Below, piece after piece: positions 36,765 to 44,543 of a stretch of 64,000 nt of DNA. The notes under the pieces are model-generated. The model searched no databases, was not told where the DNA came from, and worked only from the letters and a program-made list of their open reading frames with translations. The translations under genes were made by a program, and so were the position numbers. Source of the stretch: Xanthomonas campestris pv. phormiicola (lineage in GTDB: Bacteria > Pseudomonadota > Gammaproteobacteria > Xanthomonadales > Xanthomonadaceae); contig CP102593.1 of assembly GCA_025666215.1 (NCBI GenBank), positions 4,539,001 to 4,603,000 of the forward strand, in the 5' to 3' direction. Each line of letters begins with the position of its first letter. Within the stretch, counting starts at the first letter, position 1.

Positions 36765-36775
36765 GAATGCGCGTA

Positions 36776-36790
36776 TGTTGCACTGCAACA
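36776..36790. promoter_or_regulatory. PhaR-like operator 2 (TGTTGCACTGCAACA)
   Basis: A perfect palindrome (seven-base arms around one base), 26 bases downstream of operator 1 and 29 bases upstream of the phasin start. Two spaced copies strengthen the case for a bound dimer pair. Confidence 0.65.
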
Positions 36791-36819
36791 GCAAATCGGC
36801 ATTCCCCTGGAGTTGCATG

Positions 36820-37191
36820 ATGTCCGCTCAATTCAACGATCAGTTCAGCAGCTACACCCAGCAGTTCGCCGCCGCCGCTTCGCGCGCCAACCGCCTGGCG
36901 TTGGAAAGCGCTGAAAGCGTGTTCGGCGTGCAGCTGAAGACCTTCGAGAAGAACGTCGCCGCGACCACCGGCTTCCTCGGCGAACTCACCGAAGCGCGCG
37001 ACCTCGGCAGCGTGCAGTCGCTGTGGCCGAAGGGCCTGCAGATCGCCCGCGACAATTTCGAGCGGCTGGCCACGGCCAACCAGGAAGTGTTCGGGCTCGG
37101 CCTGAAGACCTCCGAAGCCATCGGCCAGCTCGCCAAGAGCCAGTTCGAGGCGGCCAGCGATCAGGCCGCACCGAAGGCCAAGACCAAATAA
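36820..37191 (+). CDS. Phasin family protein
   Basis: A 123-residue phasin that coats polyhydroxyalkanoate granules. The N-terminus FNDQFSSYTQQFAAAASRAN and the amphipathic helical body (LALESAESVFGVQLKTFEKN, FLGELTEARD, NFERLATANQEVFGLGLKTS) match the Phasin_2 family. Two ATG codons are adjacent (36817, 36820); the second is at better distance from GGAG. Upstream are two PhaR-like palindromes; downstream is a strong terminator, so it is monocistronic. No PHA synthase gene is in the window. Confidence 0.9.
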   Translation: MSAQFNDQFSSYTQQFAAAASRANRLALESAESVFGVQLKTFEKNVAATTGFLGELTEARDLGSVQSLWPKGLQIARDNFERLATANQEVFGLGLKTSEAIGQLAKSQFEAASDQAAPKAKTK

Positions 37192-37255
37192 GTCCACTGC
37201 GGCGCAGCCGCACGACTGACCAGTGGTACGCGCGGGTCCCTCCCCCCGTGCAGCC

Positions 37256-37293
37256 AAGACCCGGTAGATCCCTCCCTCTACCGGGTCTTTTTT
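37256..37293 (+). terminator. Rho-independent terminator of phasin gene
   Basis: Perfect 13-base arms AAGACCCGGTAGA and TCTACCGGGTCTT around an eight-base loop are followed directly by further T. It lies 65 bases after the phasin stop. Confidence 0.93.
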
Positions 37294-37299
37294 GTGGCC

Positions 37300-37341
37300 G
37301 GGATTCGGGATTCGGGATTTGGGATTCGCAAGTGCGGGCGT
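37300..37341 (+). repeat. GGGATTC heptamer array (4 units) with CAAGTGCG tail
   Basis: GGGATTC, GGGATTC, GGGATTT and GGGATTC are followed by GCAAGTGCGGGCG. Four GGG tracts spaced by four bases also fit a G-quadruplex pattern. It starts seven bases after the phasin terminator. Confidence 0.87.
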
Positions 37342-37475
37342 TCCTGCGCTGCCTGCCAGGGCCTAGGGCCGAAGTTTTCCAGTCCAGCATCCGGGCTGAA
37401 AGCCCCTCCTTCACAACAGTCCTTTCCTCGCGGAAGCGGCTCCTGCGCTGCGCGCGCTTCCGCCCAGGCGCCGGC

Positions 37476-38171
37476 TCAGTCCTGCGCCATCTGCGCGCCC
37501 TGCCATGGGCGCAGCGACGCCGCCAGCGCCGCCGGGTCCGGCTGCGGCCGATACGGCAAGCGCCCCCAGCAGGGTATCGGCAGCCGCTCCTGCAGCATGC
37601 GCATGTTGGCGTCGATGCGCTCCATCGCCGGATCGATCTCGTTGCCGATCCAGCCGATGCAGCGCAGGCCGTCGGCGGCGATCGCCGCGGCGGTGAGCCG
37701 GGCGTGGTTGAGGCAGCCCAGCCGCAAGCCGACCACCAGCACCACCGGCAGCGCCAGCGCGCGCGCCACATCGGCCTGCTCCAGGGTCGCCGACAGCGGC
37801 GCCGCCCAGCCGCCGACGCCTTCCACCACCACCACGTCGGCTTGCGCCCGCAACCGCGCGAAGGCGTCGGCGATCGGCCCCACTTCCACGCACACCCCGG
37901 CGTCGGCGGCCGCCAGTTCCGGCGCCAGCGGCAACGGCAAGGCGTAGGGGTTCAGATCGGCGTAGTCCGGCCGCGGCATGCTCGCCGCCTGCAGCGCCAG
38001 CGCGTCCTCGTTGCGCCAGCCGTCCGCGCTGCGCTCGCAGCCGCTGGCGACCGGCTTCATGCCCACCGCCGTCTGCCCGCGCGCGCGCAACGCGTGCAGC
38101 AACGCGGTGCTGGCGACGGTCTTGCCGATGCCGGTATCGGTGCCGGTGACGTAGAAGGCGGGGAAGCGCAT
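37476..38171 (-). CDS. bioD: Dethiobiotin synthetase
   Basis: A 231-residue ATP-dependent carboxylase of biotin synthesis that closes the ureido ring of 7,8-diaminopelargonate. The P-loop is FYVTGTDTGIGKTVAST (about 6-22); the other motifs are VGMKPVASGCE, VVVEGVGGWAAPLS and VLVVGLRLGCLNHA. The N-terminus MRFPAFYVTG at 38171 matches the family; the longer frame upstream is low-complexity. No other bio gene adjoins. Confidence 0.95.
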   Translation of the reverse strand: MRFPAFYVTGTDTGIGKTVASTALLHALRARGQTAVGMKPVASGCERSADGWRNEDALALQAASMPRPDYADLNPYALPLPLAPELAAADAGVCVEVGPIADAFARLRAQADVVVVEGVGGWAAPLSATLEQADVARALALPVVLVVGLRLGCLNHARLTAAAIAADGLRCIGWIGNEIDPAMERIDANMRMLQERLPIPCWGRLPYRPQPDPAALAASLRPWQGAQMAQD

Positions 38172-38359
38172 CGTGGCAGGATCCTCGAGGTCGGCGCATG
38201 CGGCGCGGGCGCGCAGGATAGCCGGCGCGCCGCGGCGCGTCAGCGCTGCCGCGCCTTTCGCCGGTGCGCTCGGGACTGGCGCCTCGGGCTGCGGTCCTGC
38301 CTCGCGCCTCGACAGGCGCCGGCGCACAGGCCGCCATCGGCCGCTGCTAGACTCGCGTG

Positions 38360-38842
38360 ATGTTCGCTTCCTCTTCGCTCACCGGCAGCAAGCCGGAACA
38401 GTACGCCCAACTGCTCGCCCAGGCCCGTTCCCTGGTCAGCGGCGAGCCCGACCGCATCGCCAATGCCGCCAACCTGGCGGCGCTGGTGTACCACGCGCTG
38501 CCGGCACTGAACTGGGTCGGCTTCTACCTGTACGACGGCAAGGAACTGGTGGTCGGGCCGTTCCAGGGCCTGCCCGCCTGCGTGCGCATTCCGCTGCACA
38601 AGGGCGTGTGCGGCGCCGCCGCCAGCACCGGCCAGACCCAGCGCATCGACGACGTCGAGGCCTTTCCCGGGCATATCGCCTGCGATGCGGCATCGCGCTC
38701 GGAGCTGGTGGTGCCGCTGCTGCGCGCTGGCGAGCTGATCGGCGTGTTCGACCTGGACAGCCCGGACCTGGCACGCTTCGATGCCGACGACCAGCGCGGC
38801 CTGGAAGCGATCGCCCAGGTCTTCGTCGACGCGCTGCGATGA
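38360..38842 (+). CDS. Free methionine (R)-sulfoxide reductase, GAF domain (fRMsr)
   Basis: A 160-residue single-GAF-domain protein. WVGFYLYDGKELVVGPFQG, CVRIPLHKGVCGAAASTGQ and HIACDAASRSELVVPL match fRMsr (E. coli MsrC), including the three conserved cysteines used in catalysis. It reduces free methionine-R-sulfoxide in the cytoplasm. The ATG at 38360 is preferred to an adjoining GTG three bases upstream; a -10-like TAGACT ends seven bases before it. The TfoX-C gene follows after eight bases, so the two are probably co-transcribed. Confidence 0.92.
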   Translation: MFASSSLTGSKPEQYAQLLAQARSLVSGEPDRIANAANLAALVYHALPALNWVGFYLYDGKELVVGPFQGLPACVRIPLHKGVCGAAASTGQTQRIDDVEAFPGHIACDAASRSELVVPLLRAGELIGVFDLDSPDLARFDADDQRGLEAIAQVFVDALR

Positions 38843-38849
38843 GCCGGCG

Positions 38850-39266
38850 ATGAGCACCGAGAAACTGCGCAACATCGGTCCCAAGAGCGCGGCCTGGCTG
38901 CGCCAGGTCGGCCTGCGCACGCAGCAGGACCTGGCCGCGGCCGGCGCGGTCGGCGCGTTCCTGAAGGTCAAGCGCGCCGGCTTCAAGCCCAGCCTCAACC
39001 TGCTGTATTCGCTGGAAGGCGCACTGACCGGCTGCCATTGGCAGGAACTGCCCGAGGCGCGGCGCGCGCAACTTCTCGGCGAGCTTGACGCCGCGGCGGC
39101 GCAGTTGCCGGCGCAGCGCGGCCTGCCGGTGGCCGGACCGGTGGCGACCACCCATTTCGACCGCGATGGCGACCGCAGCGACACGCCCTATGCGCACGAC
39201 ACGCACGACGCACCCGACGACCACGAACGCGACGACGGCCACGCCAGCGAGCGCGACGACGACTGA
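38850..39266 (+). CDS. TfoX C-terminal domain protein
   Basis: A 138-residue protein consisting of a TfoX C-terminal (helix-hairpin-helix-like) domain at about residues 3-85: KLRNIGPKSAAWLRQVGLRT, LKVKRAGFKPSLNLLYSLEG and ALTGCHWQELPEARRAQLL. The TfoX N-terminal domain needed for the Sxy competence regulator is absent. The C-terminal ~40 residues are Asp/His-rich and low-complexity. The function is unknown; DNA binding is possible by analogy. The gene lies eight bases after the GAF gene. Confidence 0.85.
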   Translation: MSTEKLRNIGPKSAAWLRQVGLRTQQDLAAAGAVGAFLKVKRAGFKPSLNLLYSLEGALTGCHWQELPEARRAQLLGELDAAAAQLPAQRGLPVAGPVATTHFDRDGDRSDTPYAHDTHDAPDDHERDDGHASERDDD

Positions 39267-39291
39267 TCCGCGCGCAACAGCGGCGATCGCG

Positions 39292-39297
39292 TACAAT
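39292..39297 (+). promoter_or_regulatory. -10 box upstream of cobalamin riboswitch
   Basis: TACAAT is placed about ten bases before the start of the riboswitch structure, giving a predicted transcription start near 39304. The -35 region is poorly conserved. Confidence 0.4.
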
Positions 39298-39303
39298 CGC
39301 GCC

Positions 39304-39500
39304 GCTTCAAGGTGACCTCCCGGCTCCGGCCTGCAGGTTGAAACGGGAAGCCGGTGCGTCTTGCGACAAGGCCGGCGCTGCCCCCGCAACGGTAAGCGAT
39401 CCGCGCTGACGACTTGCGCCACTGTGCCTCGGGCATGGGAAGGCGTCGCAGCCGGGAGTCCGACTCCCAGATCGCCAGCCCGGAGACCGGCCTTGCAGTT
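39304..39500 (+). ncRNA. Cobalamin riboswitch
   Basis: The leader contains the conserved class-I cobalamin aptamer elements in order: the 5' stem with GGTGACC and GGTTGAAACGGGAAGCCGGTG, the core GCTGCCCCCGCAACGGTAA (about 39378-39396), GCCACTGTGC, CATGGGAAGGCG, and the closing AGCCCGGAGACCGGCC near 39476-39492. It precedes a btuB-type receptor gene, so adenosylcobalamin binding should reduce receptor expression. Boundaries are approximate. Confidence 0.93.
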
Positions 39501-39619
39501 CACTGGTTGCGATGCGGAGGGCGTCGCGGCGTGCCGCGCCGCGCCTGGCGCCGTCCGCTTGCACCTTCCGTTCGCGACTCCTTCGCCGTCACAGCGCGCC
39601 CGCGCGCCGGAGTTGCCCC

Positions 39620-41491
39620 ATGTCGTCCCGCCTGCTTTCGGTCGCGATCGCGTCCGCCCTGTCCCTGCCCTCGCTGGCGCTCGCCGCCGATGCCGCCACC
39701 GACCTGGACCAGGTCCTGGTCACCGCCACCCGCACCCAGATCTCGGTCGAGGACAGCGTGGTCCCGGCGCAGGTGATCGACCGCGCCGAGATCGAACGCA
39801 GCCAGGCGACCTCGCTGGCGCAGCTGCTGCAGGGCCGCGCCGGCATCGGCGTCTCCAACCAGGGCGGGCTGGGCAAGCTGACCACGCTGAGCCTGCGCGG
39901 CAGCGAATCGGACCACGTGCTGGTGCTGGTGGACGGCGTGCGCATCGGCTCGGCCAGCGCCGGCCTGGCCGCGTTCCAGGACCTGCCGCTGAGCCAGATC
40001 GAGCGCATCGAGATCGTGCGCGGCCCGCGCTCGAGCCTGTACGGCTCCGATGCGATCGGCGGCGTGATCCAGATCTTCACCCGCCGCGGCGGCCAGGGCC
40101 TGCAGCAGAACCTGAGCCTGGGCGCCGGCAGCAACGGCCTGCGCGAGGCCAGCGCCGGCTTCAGCAACCGCGGCGAGCGCGGCTGGCTGTCGGTGCAGGG
40201 CGGTTACCAGAAGACCGACGGCATCAACGCCTGCAACGGCTCGGCCACCCTGTTCGCCGGCTGCTACGTCGACGAGCCGGACCGCGACGGTTACCGCAAC
40301 ACCTCGCTCAGCGCGCGCGGCGGCTATGCGCTGAGCGACACGCTGCGCCTGGAAGGCCAGGCGCTGAACATCGACAGCCGCAACGAGTACGACGGCGATC
40401 CGCTGTACGCCGGCAACGAAGCCGACAACACCCAGCAGGTGTTCGGCGGCAAGCTCGACTGGACCCCGTCCGAGCGCGTGCACCTGGCCGCGCAGCTCGG
40501 CCGCAACACCGACCAGGCCGACAGCTACTACCACGCCGCCGGCAGCGGCACGCGCAGCTTCGTCAGCACCTTCGACAGCCGCCGCGACACCGCCTCGCTG
40601 CAGGGCGATTTCGGCCTGGCCGAGGATCAGTTGCTCAGCGCCGGCGCCGACTGGCAGCGCGAGGAAGTCACCGGCACCACCGCCTACGACGTGGACCAGC
40701 GCGACAACACCGGCGTGTTCGCCGAGTACCAGGGCCGCTTCGGCGCGCAGCAGGTGCAGGCCAGCGTGCGCAGCGACGACAACGAGCAGTTCGGCCAGCA
40801 CACCACCGGCAGCCTGGGCTGGGGCCTGGCGCTGGACGGCGGCTTCAAGCTCACCGCCAGCCTCGGCACCGGCTTCAAGGCGCCGACCTTCAACGACCTG
40901 TACTACCCGTTTTCCGGCAATCCGGACCTGAAGCCGGAGAAGTCCAAGAGCGGCAACCTGGGCGTGGCGCAGTACGCCGACAGCTGGAACTGGACGTTCA
41001 ACGTCTACGAGACCCGGGTCGACGAGCTGATCTCCTACGACGCCGCCAGCTTCCTGCCGGTCAACGTGGACAAGGCGCGGATCCGCGGCGCCGAGCTGAC
41101 CGGCTACGCCACGCTGGCCGGCTGGGAGCTGTCGGCGCAGCTGAGCCACACCGATCCGCGCAACCGCAGCGACGGCGCCAACCGCGACAACTGGCTGGCG
41201 CGGCGCGCGCGTGACACCGCGCGGCTGGACGTGGACCGCGGCTTCGGCCCGGTCAAGCTCGGCGTCACCGCATTCGGCAGCGGCCACCGCTACGACGACG
41301 CAGCCAACAGCGTGCGCCTGGCCGGCTACGGCACGCTGGACCTGCGCGTGGAATATGCGTTCGCGGCGGACTGGACGCTGCAGGCCAAGGCCAGCAACGT
41401 GTTCGATCGCGACTACCAGACCATCAGCTGGTACAACCAGCCGGGCCGCGAGTACGCGCTGACCCTGCGCTACGCGCCGGCGGCGCGCTGA
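39620..41491 (+). CDS. btuB: TonB-dependent vitamin B12 receptor, BtuB type
   Basis: A 623-residue outer-membrane beta-barrel receptor. Residues 1-22 are a signal peptide (SALSLPSLALAAD). A TonB box-like DLDQVLVTATRT follows at about 27-38, then the plug domain (LAQLLQGRAGIGVSNQGGLG, SLYGSDAIGGVIQIFTRRGG) and the barrel ending ADWTLQAKASNVFDRDYQTI and a C-terminal aromatic/Arg strand. The preceding cobalamin riboswitch supports B12 or another corrinoid as ligand. ATG 39620 has GGAG upstream. Confidence 0.94.
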   Translation: MSSRLLSVAIASALSLPSLALAADAATDLDQVLVTATRTQISVEDSVVPAQVIDRAEIERSQATSLAQLLQGRAGIGVSNQGGLGKLTTLSLRGSESDHVLVLVDGVRIGSASAGLAAFQDLPLSQIERIEIVRGPRSSLYGSDAIGGVIQIFTRRGGQGLQQNLSLGAGSNGLREASAGFSNRGERGWLSVQGGYQKTDGINACNGSATLFAGCYVDEPDRDGYRNTSLSARGGYALSDTLRLEGQALNIDSRNEYDGDPLYAGNEADNTQQVFGGKLDWTPSERVHLAAQLGRNTDQADSYYHAAGSGTRSFVSTFDSRRDTASLQGDFGLAEDQLLSAGADWQREEVTGTTAYDVDQRDNTGVFAEYQGRFGAQQVQASVRSDDNEQFGQHTTGSLGWGLALDGGFKLTASLGTGFKAPTFNDLYYPFSGNPDLKPEKSKSGNLGVAQYADSWNWTFNVYETRVDELISYDAASFLPVNVDKARIRGAELTGYATLAGWELSAQLSHTDPRNRSDGANRDNWLARRARDTARLDVDRGFGPVKLGVTAFGSGHRYDDAANSVRLAGYGTLDLRVEYAFAADWTLQAKASNVFDRDYQTISWYNQPGREYALTLRYAPAAR

Positions 41492-41496
41492 GCCCC

Positions 41497-41532
41497 TGCA
41501 GCGGGCTGCGCCGGACGGCGCGGCCCGCTGCA
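41497..41532 (+). terminator. Hairpin after btuB
   Basis: Sixteen-base arms beginning TGCAGCGGGC pair completely (with one T-G wobble) around GGAC. It lies six bases after the btuB stop. There is no T-run, so intrinsic termination is uncertain. Confidence 0.5.
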
Positions 41533-41605
41533 CATGCAGTCATCGCAGGCATGCGCGGGCGACGCGACGCGCCTCGCCCCGCGCGGCATGGCCCAGGCAC
41601 CGCCG

Positions 41606-42505
41606 TCAGGGCATGGGGGACGACGCCCGCGCTTCCTCGATGAGCCAGTCCGCCAGCATCTGGATTGGCGCATCGTTCAACCGGATCGGTTCCGGCAGCA
41701 CAAGACAGAAGGTCTTGGAGATCGAGGTGGCGTCGGGCCATGGCGCGACGAGCCGGCCGGCGGCCAGCTCGGCCGCGACATAGAGGCGTGGTACCAGCGC
41801 GACACCGAGGCCGGCCAGCGCCGCCTCGATCGACATGGCGTGGAGATCGTAGCGGGCGCCGATCGCTGGATGCGTCAGCCCGATCCCGGTTTCCTGCGCA
41901 TAGCGCTGCCACGCGTCCGGGTTCTGGCGGCGATGCAGGCGCGGCAACGTATCAAGCGCGGTCGCGGCGTCTTTCCCAGCGAGCAGCGCCGGATGGCAGA
42001 CCGGCACCAGCACCTCCTGCCACAACCGATGCGTGCGCATTCCCGTCCAGGCCGGGTGCTCGAAATGGAGGGCCGCATCGAAACCGCTGCCGGCCAGGAC
42101 GAACGGCTGCATGCGCTCGGCCAGGTGCACGGTGATGTTCGGGTGCCGGGTCTGGAAGTGTTTCAGGCGGGGAATGAGCCAGCGCGTGGCGAAGGTCGGG
42201 AGCACGGCGATGTCGAGACTGGCCCCGTCGCTGCGCTGGCCCATCAGGTACTGGCTGTCGCGTTCCAGCCGGTCGAGCGTCTCGCGCACCTGTGCCGCAT
42301 AACGCTCGCCGTTCGGCAAGAGCCTGACCCGGTTGCCGATCCTGGCGAACAAGGTGACGCCCAGAAAAGCTTCCAGCCGGCCGATCTGGCGGCTGATCGC
42401 GCCTTCGGTCAAGGCCAGTTCCTCGGCCGCACGCGCGAAGCTGGCATGCCGGGCAGCCGCCTCGAATGCCATGAGCGCGGAGTGGCTGGGAAGCTTGCGG
42501 CGCAT
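41606..42505 (-). CDS. LysR family transcriptional regulator
   Basis: A 299-residue LysR regulator of the GcvA-like subgroup. The helix-turn-helix is AFEAAARHASFARAAEELAL and TEGAISRQIGRLEAFLGVTL (about 12-51). The effector domain (about 95-290) includes LDIAVLPTFATRWLIPRLKHF and SIEAALAGLGVALVPRLYV. It is divergent from a three-gene operon across 140 bases that contain a 16-base palindrome. The signal molecule is unknown. Confidence 0.9.
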   Translation of the reverse strand: MRRKLPSHSALMAFEAAARHASFARAAEELALTEGAISRQIGRLEAFLGVTLFARIGNRVRLLPNGERYAAQVRETLDRLERDSQYLMGQRSDGASLDIAVLPTFATRWLIPRLKHFQTRHPNITVHLAERMQPFVLAGSGFDAALHFEHPAWTGMRTHRLWQEVLVPVCHPALLAGKDAATALDTLPRLHRRQNPDAWQRYAQETGIGLTHPAIGARYDLHAMSIEAALAGLGVALVPRLYVAAELAAGRLVAPWPDATSISKTFCLVLPEPIRLNDAPIQMLADWLIEEARASSPMP

Positions 42506-42573
42506 GTACGGCTCCAGGGCGGTGGTACGGCATTCGACCCGTCCACCATGACATCGCGTCACTGAAGCGTGAT

Positions 42574-42589
42574 CGAATATCGATATTCG
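42574..42589. promoter_or_regulatory. Palindrome CGAATATCGATATTCG, candidate LysR operator
   Basis: A perfect 16-base palindrome in the divergent region between the LysR gene and the operon at 42646. It is AT-rich compared with its surroundings and lies about 57 bases before the operon's first ATG, as expected for a LysR recognition site. Confidence 0.55.
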
Positions 42590-42645
42590 CGCTGAAAACG
42601 CCGGCCTACCATGAGCGGACATCAACGAAAGGCAAGGCCGACGCA

Positions 42646-43191
42646 ATGATCTACACGGTGGAATGCAGCTTCGCCGATCCCGCCAGCGAAGCGGAATGGA
42701 ACGACTTCTACAGCCTGGACAAGCTGCCGGCGCTCATCTCGGTGCAGGGCTTCCACAGTTCGCAACGCTTCAAGGCCTTGCGCGGCGGCTACCCCACCTA
42801 TCTGGCAGTGCACGCGATCGATGGCCTGCACATCCTGACCGGCGAGGACTATCGCCGGAAGGGCGGCGGCAACTTCGCACGCTGGCAACGGCACATCGTC
42901 GACTGGCACCGCAACCTCTACGCCGGCCTCGATCGGGCCCCCGCCGTGGGCCGCCACGACGTGCTGCTGTCGAGTGCCACCGGCGCCGAGCCGCTGATCG
43001 GGCTGGGACTGACTCCATGCGCCATGCATGCGGTGGAACTGGAGAAATGTCCGGAACGCCGCTGGCTGGCGACGCTCGACCGCACCAGGCTGCCTGCGAT
43101 GGATCGGCTGCCGGAGGACGTGCACGTCTACGCGCCCATGACCGCGCAATTGACCAGCGGCCTCGGCAGCGCCTCCGACGTGGCGCGCTAG
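42646..43191 (+). CDS. Conserved hypothetical protein, possible dimeric alpha-beta barrel (EthD-like)
   Basis: A 181-residue cytoplasmic protein with no signal peptide or membrane segment. The first part (IYTVECSFADPASEAEWNDF, ISVQGFHSSQRFKALRG) has the pattern of a dimeric alpha-beta barrel such as EthD/antibiotic monooxygenase-like folds, in which a strand is followed by an EWN-type helix and a second strand. No catalytic residues are recognised. It is the first gene of an operon with a tautomerase-like and an MBL-fold gene, divergent from LysR. Start ATG 42646. The function is not known; the fold is inferred. Confidence 0.75.
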   Translation: MIYTVECSFADPASEAEWNDFYSLDKLPALISVQGFHSSQRFKALRGGYPTYLAVHAIDGLHILTGEDYRRKGGGNFARWQRHIVDWHRNLYAGLDRAPAVGRHDVLLSSATGAEPLIGLGLTPCAMHAVELEKCPERRWLATLDRTRLPAMDRLPEDVHVYAPMTAQLTSGLGSASDVAR

Positions 43192-43199
43192 GACCGCCG

Positions 43200-43526
43200 A
43201 TGCCGAACGTCACCCTCTTCCTGCCGGCGCACACGATGCCGCCGGACACGGCGCTTTCGGACCTGACCGAGCAATGCACCGCACTGTGCACAGGCCTGCT
43301 TCTCGCCGCGCTGGAGAACGTGCATGTCATCTACGTCCCCGTCCTGCATGGTCGCGGCCGCCCCATCTTCGCGGACGTCCGCTACCGGCTCGCCGCGACG
43401 CGCACGCCGACGGTCATGGCACAGTTCATGGAAGGGCTCGATGACGCCATCCGGCGAGCGACCGGCTTCGCGGCCCGCATCCGTTGTTTCGGCTACGCGG
43501 CGCACTGCATTCATGCACGCAACTGA
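43200..43526 (+). CDS. Small tautomerase-like protein with N-terminal Pro2
   Basis: A 108-residue protein that begins Met-Pro-Asn-Val. After methionine removal proline would be N-terminal, as in the tautomerase superfamily (4-oxalocrotonate tautomerase, MIF, CHMI), where Pro1 is the catalytic base. The middle HVIYVPVLHGRGRPIFADV resembles the second beta strand of these proteins, and the length fits a MIF/CHMI-type monomer. The C-terminus RIRCFGYAAHCIHARN is unusual. The start eight bases after the preceding stop indicates one operon. Tautomerase activity is inference. Confidence 0.65.
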   Translation: MPNVTLFLPAHTMPPDTALSDLTEQCTALCTGLLLAALENVHVIYVPVLHGRGRPIFADVRYRLAATRTPTVMAQFMEGLDDAIRRATGFAARIRCFGYAAHCIHARN

Positions 43527-43547
43527 TCGGCGATCCGGAGAAATGCG

Positions 43548-44387
43548 ATGACGAAGGACGTTTTCCCGAGCCAGCGGATCGGCGATTTCACCATCACCGC
43601 CATCAGCGACGGCTATCTCGGCGTCGGCCTGGACGCGCTCATGAACGTGGAGCCGGCCGACGCCCTGCAGCTGCAGAACGATGGGCGGGTGGAAGACGCT
43701 TCCGCAGTCCATATCAACTGCTACCTGGTACAAGGCCGTGGCCGCACGATCCTGATCGATGCCGGTGCCGGCGGCTTCAAGCAATGGGGCGGTCGGCTGC
43801 TGCGCAACCTGTCGCTGGCAGGCCTGCGCCCCGCACAGATCGATGCGATCCTGCTGACCCATGCCCATCCCGATCATGTCGGGGGACTGATCGACGCCTC
43901 CGGAGACGTCGCCTTTCCGAATGCCGAACTCGTCGTGCAGCGTCGGGAGATCGCGTTCTGGCAGGACGACGGCAACCTGAGCCGCGCCGCCGCGCGCGCG
44001 CGCGGCAATTTCCTGCTCGCGCGCCAGGTGTTCGACGGCTATCGCGACAGGCTGCGCATCTTCGATGCAGGCGAGGTGTTGCCTGGCATCGCCGCCCTGC
44101 CGCTGCCAGGGCACACAGCCGGACACACGGGCTATCGTCTCGACGCCGGCGAGCGCAGCCTGCTGGTCTGGGGCGACATCGTGCATTTCCCGCAGATCCA
44201 GGTGCCGCACCCGGAGGTGTCGATCGTCTTCGACCATGATCCGGCGCTTGCAGTCGCGACGCGGTCGCGGCTGTTGGATCTGGTCAGCACGGAGCGGCTC
44301 CTGATCGCCGGCATGCACTTCGGCGAACTCGGCTTCGCACGCATCGAACGAACCAACGCGGCCTACGCTGTGACCTATGAGGCATGA
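43548..44387 (+). CDS. MBL-fold metallo-hydrolase
   Basis: A 279-residue metallo-beta-lactamase-fold hydrolase. The metal motif THAHPDHVGG (about 104-113) provides HxHxDH; further histidines and acids are in LPLPGHTAGHTGYRL (about 185-199), LLVWGDIVHF and AGMHFGELGF. There is no signal peptide, so it is cytoplasmic. This group includes lactonases (AHL lactonase-like) and thioester or phosphodiester hydrolases. It is the third gene of the LysR-linked operon; with a tautomerase-like partner a lactone or enol-ester substrate is plausible but unproven. Confidence 0.85.
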   Translation: MTKDVFPSQRIGDFTITAISDGYLGVGLDALMNVEPADALQLQNDGRVEDASAVHINCYLVQGRGRTILIDAGAGGFKQWGGRLLRNLSLAGLRPAQIDAILLTHAHPDHVGGLIDASGDVAFPNAELVVQRREIAFWQDDGNLSRAAARARGNFLLARQVFDGYRDRLRIFDAGEVLPGIAALPLPGHTAGHTGYRLDAGERSLLVWGDIVHFPQIQVPHPEVSIVFDHDPALAVATRSRLLDLVSTERLLIAGMHFGELGFARIERTNAAYAVTYEA

Positions 44388-44543
44388 CAGTGGCGTCTTC
44401 TCCGTCTGCGGATCGGGAGGCCACGGCAGATCCGTGATGGCTGAGGCGACGACCGCCGGGTCGGCGCCGGCCAACGCGGCCACGCCGCTGCGGTTACGTT
44501 GCAGGCGGCGAAACGCTCCCCTGAGCGCGATTGGCGGCCCGCC

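Noticed and set aside
39500..41533. Long open frame antisense to btuB (about 680 codons)
   Set aside because: Same cause; the product is a compositionally biased Ala/Gly/Val/Gln mixture, and the sense frame is a complete TonB receptor.
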